Assembly: GCF_052055585.1 (NCBI RefSeq)
Contig: NZ_CP170485.1
Span: 682,001-746,000 of the forward strand
Origin: Oceanicaulis sp052055585
GTDB lineage: Bacteria > Pseudomonadota > Alphaproteobacteria > Caulobacterales > Maricaulaceae
Direction of reading: 5' to 3'
DNA: 64,000 nucleotides
Under the pieces are notes generated by a model that had not been told where the DNA came from, did no database searches, and saw nothing but the letters and a program-made list of their open reading frames with translations. Numbering within the stretch: position 1 is the stretch's first letter; every line of letters begins with the position of its first letter. A program made the position numbers and the translations under genes. Shown here in pieces: positions 60,224 through 64,000 of the stretch.

Positions 60224-60639
60224 TCCGGGCGGAGCTTCCAACTTCGACGGAGGAGGGGGAAACAGGCGCGGTGCTGACGCCGCTCGTGGATGTCGTGTTC
60301 ATGCTGGTGGTGTTCCTGCTTCTGACCGCCAACGCCGCGCCCTTCGCGCTGGAGGTGAACACCCCGGCGTCCGAGCATGCGCAAGCGGTCAGCGAGCCTG
60401 AACCGATCCTGATCGTCACGCCCGATGAGGATGGCGCCTGGCGGATCAATGATCGTCGCCTGCACGAAGCGGATGCGCTTGAAGCGCTGCGGGCGCTGGT
60501 TCAGGCGCAACCTGATAGCGCTGTGATCATCACCACAGAAGCAGACGCCCGTGCGCAAACCCTGATTGATGCGCTCGATCTGGCGCGCAATGCCGGTGCA
60601 GACCGGGCCGAGATCGCGGCGCGCCCGGCGCAGGATTGA
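60220..60639 (+). CDS. exbD: ExbD/TolR-type proton channel subunit
   Basis: 139 residues from the ATG at 60220, overlapping the exbB stop codon by four bases; a longer upstream frame is antisense-like to exbB and unsupported. One N-terminal membrane helix with the critical Asp (TPLVDVVFMLVVFLLLTA, Asp at about residue 25), then a periplasmic domain (TRxxD-like fold; ILIVTPDEDGAWRINDRRL, ADARAQTLIDALDLARNAGA). Partner of ExbB and TonB. Confidence 0.92.
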   Translation: MIRAELPTSTEEGETGAVLTPLVDVVFMLVVFLLLTANAAPFALEVNTPASEHAQAVSEPEPILIVTPDEDGAWRINDRRLHEADALEALRALVQAQPDSAVIITTEADARAQTLIDALDLARNAGADRAEIAARPAQD

Positions 60640-60646
60640 CGCCGTC

Positions 60647-61354
60647 ATGGGGGTGGTTCGGCTCGTTCTGATTTCGGTGGGGATTCACGCGGGGATCCTG
60701 TGGGGCTGGCTCGTGTCCAGACCTGCAGAGCCTGCCGTTGTGGAAGCTGCGAGTCTGTCCGTGTCTTTGGGGTCGAGCGGTGCGTCCAGCGGCGCCGTGC
60801 AATCGGAGCCTGAAGCCCCGTCCGAGCCAGAGATAGCGCCTGAACCATCGGAACCGGATCCTGTGCCTCAGACCGTCAGACCTGAACCCGTGGCGCGTGT
60901 TCGTCCGCCATTGCCAGACCCTGAGCCCGAAGAGCCAGCGACAGAGCACTCTGAAGCCAGCCCTACATCGCTTGCCGGCGCCCAGTCGCTGAGCGGGAAT
61001 GACGAGCCGAGCGATCAGGTTGATACGGATGGCGACACAGATCAGGCCGGGTATGAGCAGGCGATCCGCTCTCACGATGGCGAGGTGCTGGCGCGGTTCA
61101 TTGCCGCCAAACGCTATCCGCCCCGCGCCCGGATGCAGGGGCGAGAAGGTGTGGTTGGGGTCGAGTTCACTCTTGATGCCAGCGGTCGTGTCTTGCGTGT
61201 GCGGATACTGGACGGCTCGAGCCATGACGCGCTCGACAGGGCCGTGCTGGAGCAAGTGGAGCGCGCCACACCGTTTCCACCTCGCCCCGACAGGCTGAAC
61301 TGGACCACGCGCACCTACCGCACCGAGGTGCGGTTTTCCCTGCAGGAACGGTAG
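60647..61354 (+). CDS. tonB: TonB energy transducer
   Basis: 236 residues from the ATG at 60647, seven bases after exbD. A short cytoplasmic start and one N-terminal membrane helix (VRLVLISVGIHAGILWGWLV), then a proline/glutamate-rich spacer (~45-135; SEPEAPSEPEIAPEPSEP). The C-terminal TonB domain (~155-236) has RYPPRARMQGREGVVGVEFTL and the YxxAVRFSL-type end (YRTEVRFSLQER). It couples ExbBD to the divergent TonB receptor. Convergent with the ROK gene. Confidence 0.93.
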   Translation: MGVVRLVLISVGIHAGILWGWLVSRPAEPAVVEAASLSVSLGSSGASSGAVQSEPEAPSEPEIAPEPSEPDPVPQTVRPEPVARVRPPLPDPEPEEPATEHSEASPTSLAGAQSLSGNDEPSDQVDTDGDTDQAGYEQAIRSHDGEVLARFIAAKRYPPRARMQGREGVVGVEFTLDASGRVLRVRILDGSSHDALDRAVLEQVERATPFPPRPDRLNWTTRTYRTEVRFSLQER

Positions 61355-61366
61355 GCGTTCGGTCGG

Positions 61367-62518
61367 TCAGCCGCGCTCTGCTGTGGTGAGCAATCGCGAT
61401 TTGACGGCCAGACTCGCCGCGCCAATGACGCCAGCCAGGGACCCGTGTTGGGAGGCGGTCAGGACGGGAGCGGGGAGTTCAGCCGTTTTGGCGAACCCTT
61501 CGCCGCCGCCAAAGGCGCGGTCGGTGTTCACCTGCTCGCACACTGCTTTGGAAATGGCGCCCGGCAAGCGCCCGCCGATCACCACGACGGAAGGGTCAAA
61601 CAGGCGTGTGGCGACATAGATGGCCGTTTCCAGCTGGGCGCCGGCCCGTTTGATCCAGCCCTGCAGGGCCGTGTCGCTGGACTGATACAGAGCCTGAAGG
61701 TCCGGAAAATCGATCCGGCCTTCATGCCCGGCGTCCCGGAGGGTCTGGAACAGGTCCATGCCAGAGGGGCGGGGCTGATCATCGGGATAGAGCACGCCGA
61801 CCAGGGCGGCATTGCCATGAGCGCCCCGGAACGCCTCTCCCTTGTGCATCAGGCCGCCGCCTACCCCATGGCCGATATGGATCAGCATCAGGGACTCAAC
61901 CGAGCGGCCATACCCCAGAAGCTGCTCGCCAATGGCGGCGGTGAGGGCGTCATTCTCGAAAAAACAGTCGAGCTCGATATCGCCCGCCAGTGCTTGACGG
62001 ATATCCACATCACGAAAGCGCGGGAAATACGGGTGCGCCTTGAGCCGTACGCCATCAGGCAGGAAGTCGCCCGGCAGGGTGAAGCCGACGCCCAGACAGC
62101 GCTCTGGAGGCGCGCCCGCCTTTTTCAGGAGGTCCGGGATCAGCGCTTTGACCTGCGCAGAAATCTCCGCAGGATCAGGGTCTTCACTGGACAGCCGGAC
62201 GCTCTGATGGGCGAGCATTTGCCCCTTCAGGTCCACGGCTCCGGCCTCGACGAAGGCGTGGGAGAAGTTTACCCCGATCGAAAAGGCGCCGCGGCGGTTG
62301 ATGGACAGAGGGCGCGCGGGTTGTCCCCGCGCGCCGCTGCGCTCCACCGTCTCGGTGACCAGGTTTCTTGCGGCCAGATCGCGCGCCAGCCCGGTCACCG
62401 CCGCAGGCGTCATCTGCACCCGGTCTGCAATGTCCCGTCGTGCGATCGGGCCAAAATGCCAGATCTGCTCCAGAACCCGTTTCTGGGAGGGCGTCAGATC
62501 AAACAGCGCTTCACTCAT
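61367..62518 (-). CDS. ROK-family transcriptional regulator
   Basis: 383 residues. An N-terminal winged helix (~10-60; LTPSQKRVLEQIWHFGPIARRDIADRVQMT) precedes a ROK sugar-kinase-like domain: phosphate-binding FSIGVNFSHAFVEAG, LGVGFTLPGD, then IHIGHGVGGGLMHKGEAFRGAHG and the ATP-side VVVIGGRLPG. The zinc-binding GxCGCxGxxE motif of typical ROK proteins is absent, so it is probably a NagC/XylR-like repressor that senses a sugar derivative. The start overlaps the upstream phosphodiesterase stop codon by four bases. Confidence 0.88.
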   Translation of the reverse strand: MSEALFDLTPSQKRVLEQIWHFGPIARRDIADRVQMTPAAVTGLARDLAARNLVTETVERSGARGQPARPLSINRRGAFSIGVNFSHAFVEAGAVDLKGQMLAHQSVRLSSEDPDPAEISAQVKALIPDLLKKAGAPPERCLGVGFTLPGDFLPDGVRLKAHPYFPRFRDVDIRQALAGDIELDCFFENDALTAAIGEQLLGYGRSVESLMLIHIGHGVGGGLMHKGEAFRGAHGNAALVGVLYPDDQPRPSGMDLFQTLRDAGHEGRIDFPDLQALYQSSDTALQGWIKRAGAQLETAIYVATRLFDPSVVVIGGRLPGAISKAVCEQVNTDRAFGGGEGFAKTAELPAPVLTASQHGSLAGVIGAASLAVKSRLLTTAERG

Positions 62519-63483
62519 TCGTCGTGTCCGGGCCTGCAGTTACGGGGGCCGAAACGCGCGTCGAGATAGCTTTGCAGACGCAAGGGGCGACCTGTCATGA
62601 TGACGTCTGCGCCAAGATCGATCAGACGGCCCCAGCCCGCATCCGGATCCACCAGGGAGACGGTGTCGGAATACCCTCCGCTCCAGCGCGGCTGTACGGC
62701 GACCATCATGATCCGTTTTCCGGCGAGGCGCTCGTCCGCGCGGCCATCAATCCAGTTTTGCGGATCATCAATCACGACTTCGAACCCGACGGGTGCGTAG
62801 GCGTCAAACTCATCCAGACGCTCGCTGAACGGACGGTCGGAATACCAGATGATCGGCATGTGCATCTGCACATCGGTCAGGTCGAGCCGGGAGATCATCG
62901 GCTCCGACCCGGATCGGCGATCCCGGCCGACAATGTTGTCGGGGATCTTGAAGAACACCGTGTCCATCGCATCCGCCTCGCGTACAGCGGCGACAGCGGC
63001 GTTGAACACGTCGGTGAAGCCATGAAGGGAGTCGGTCTTGATCTCGAGATTGATCAGGAGATCATCGCCCGCTGCAGTCAGCACTTCAGCCAGGGTGGAG
63101 ACAGGCAGGCCGGTCAGCGCAGCGCCCGGTTCGCCAGTGCCTTCCCGCAAGTGATGGCTGCGAATCTCCGCAAGCGACATTTCGAAGGTGTAGCCATAGC
63201 CATCAGTCATCCGCCCCAGCGTGGAGTCGTGAAAGACGATCAGCTGGTCGTCAGCGGTCAGGCGAACATCAATCTCGATGGCTTCAATGCCGAGCCGGAT
63301 GCAGTCGCGGACGGCCATAGCCGTGTTTTCCGGCGCCTCGCCATGGCAGGCGCGGTGCGCGACGATCATCGGGCGCTCAAGCTCTGGCGCGCGGAACGCT
63401 TCCGACAGTGAAGACGGGCAAGATTGCGCCGCAGCCGCAGGGGTGATGGCCGCCATGGCGCACAGAAGGGAGATCCATTTCAT
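62515..63483 (-). CDS. exported glycerophosphodiester phosphodiesterase
   Basis: 322 residues behind GATAAGGAG. Signal peptide WISLLCAMAAITPAAAAQ. The GDPD (TIM-barrel) motifs are AHRACHGEAPENTAMA and AIEIDVRLTADDQLIVFHDSTLGRMTDG, which carry the metal and phosphate-binding His, Glu and Asp. LINLEIKTD and IMTGRPLRLQS complete the barrel. It hydrolyses glycerophosphodiesters or other phosphodiesters in the periplasm. It follows a TonB receptor (with a hairpin between) and is coupled to the ROK regulator, so a Ton-dependent substrate uptake and cleavage system is likely. Confidence 0.92.
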   Translation of the reverse strand: MKWISLLCAMAAITPAAAAQSCPSSLSEAFRAPELERPMIVAHRACHGEAPENTAMAVRDCIRLGIEAIEIDVRLTADDQLIVFHDSTLGRMTDGYGYTFEMSLAEIRSHHLREGTGEPGAALTGLPVSTLAEVLTAAGDDLLINLEIKTDSLHGFTDVFNAAVAAVREADAMDTVFFKIPDNIVGRDRRSGSEPMISRLDLTDVQMHMPIIWYSDRPFSERLDEFDAYAPVGFEVVIDDPQNWIDGRADERLAGKRIMMVAVQPRWSGGYSDTVSLVDPDAGWGRLIDLGADVIMTGRPLRLQSYLDARFGPRNCRPGHDE

Positions 63484-63511
63484 AGCAAACTCCTTATCGG
63501 GAAATCGGGTT

Positions 63512-63556
63512 GAAAAGAAAGACCGGCCGGAGCCTCAGGGGGGACTCCGGCCGGCA
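63512..63556 (-). terminator. terminator between TonB receptor and phosphodiesterase
   Basis: On the minus strand GCCGGCCGGAG pairs with CTCCGGCCGGTC around a ~12-base loop, followed by TTTCTTTTC. Expression of the downstream phosphodiesterase and ROK genes would be attenuated or need read-through. Confidence 0.8.
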
Positions 63557-63565
63557 AGGCTGCGC

Positions 63566-64000
63566 CTAGTATTTGTAGATCAGGCCCACCCAGGCCGAGC
63601 GACCGTAATCGCGGGTCCAGGCTGTGCGTCCGTAGGAGAGCTGGCGGTCCTGAGCGTTGTCGCCGACATTGCGCGCTTCGGCGAACACCTTGAAGCCATT
63701 GTCGAAATTGTACCGCGCCCGCAGGTCGATCCAAGTCTGGTCGTTGATGTGCTCGTCAAAGGTCGGTGATGAAGAGCTGACCGAGATCAGATAGTCATCA
63801 CGGTATTTCCAGGCGGCCCGGAATTCAAAATCGCCCGGCGCCCAGAACACGGCCAGATTGGCGATGTTGGAAGGCTGGTAGAGCAGGCCGGACAAGTCAC
63901 GCTCGACCCCGTTGCTCATCTCGATAGTGAAGCTGCTGTCGATATGGGCGTAGTTGGCGGTGAAGCCGACATCCGCGAGATAGGGGCTGATCCAGTCCAG
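63566..64000 (-). CDS. TonB-dependent receptor, C-terminal end (start beyond window)
   Basis: The frame is open to base 64000, so only the last ~145 residues are visible. These are barrel strands: LDWISPYLADVGFTANYAHIDSS, then FWAPGDFEFRAAWKYRDDYLIS, FKVFAEARNVGDNAQDRQL and a final strand GRSAWVGLIYKY ending in an aromatic residue. They are typical of the TonB receptor C-terminus. The following periplasmic phosphodiesterase and ROK regulator suggest an organophosphate or glycan-like ligand (inference). Confidence 0.88.
   Translation of the reverse strand: MDWISPYLADVGFTANYAHIDSSFTIEMSNGVERDLSGLLYQPSNIANLAVFWAPGDFEFRAAWKYRDDYLISVSSSSPTFDEHINDQTWIDLRARYNFDNGFKVFAEARNVGDNAQDRQLSYGRTAWTRDYGRSAWVGLIYKY

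Overview
The window is GC-rich chromosomal DNA from an alphaproteobacterium. Gene content points to the Caulobacterales/Maricaulales side of the class (marine, dimorphic, Oceanicaulis/Maricaulis-like). It has a PodJ-type polarity protein, a TipF-type degenerate EAL protein, several TonB-dependent receptors, a SapC-domain protein and a CIRCE-controlled groESL. The genus is inference from gene content; no rRNA is present. No prophage, insertion sequence or CRISPR array was seen.

Layout. 1-3.7 kb: 3'-truncated podJ-like gene and a secreted TPR-like protein (minus). 3.8-11.6 kb: fatty-acid beta-oxidation block: MerR regulator with a palindromic operator, two acyl-CoA dehydrogenases, lipoprotein, thiolase, small membrane protein and FadJ/FadB-type multifunctional protein. 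11.6-14.9 kb: DUF6438 and DUF5694 proteins, three very small acidic or disordered proteins, and a 550-bp stretch that looks like a highly structured RNA. 14.9-16.7 kb: DODA-type dioxygenase with a divergent LysR. 16.7-20.6 kb: minus-strand DNA-methylation cassette (dcm, FAD monooxygenase, vsr) followed by a strikingly AT-rich membrane-associated gene of unknown function. 20.7-31.6 kb: lipoprotein, AMIN/TPR protein, thioesterase, zur with a divergent His-rich TonB receptor (zinc uptake), ompW, SapC protein, DsbD/ScsB reductase, redoxin. 31.7-36.9 kb: hisS, a coiled-coil lipoprotein, NagZ-type glycosidase, PagL-type lipid A deacylase, ribbon-helix-helix membrane protein. 37-46.3 kb: groEL-groES, OmpA-like lipoprotein, tipF, HAD phosphatase, SIMPL protein, tRNA with CAU anticodon, alkB, M24 peptidase, LysR. 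46.4-54.9 kb: one 2,812-codon Calx-beta repeat autotransporter. 54.9-64 kb: a yybP-ykoY manganese riboswitch ahead of a GDT1-family exporter, then a Fur-boxed Ton system (receptor, di-haem peroxidase, ExbB, ExbD, TonB), ROK regulator, glycerophosphodiesterase and the end of another TonB receptor.

Themes. Envelope and metal homeostasis dominate: Zur/Zn receptor, Mn riboswitch/exporter, Fur/Ton cluster, lipid A and peptidoglycan enzymes. The most unusual parts are the dcm-monooxygenase-vsr operon with its AT-rich companion, the structured RNA candidate at 14.3-14.5 kb, and the giant autotransporter, whose central ~3 kb is three tandem ~1-kb direct repeats.
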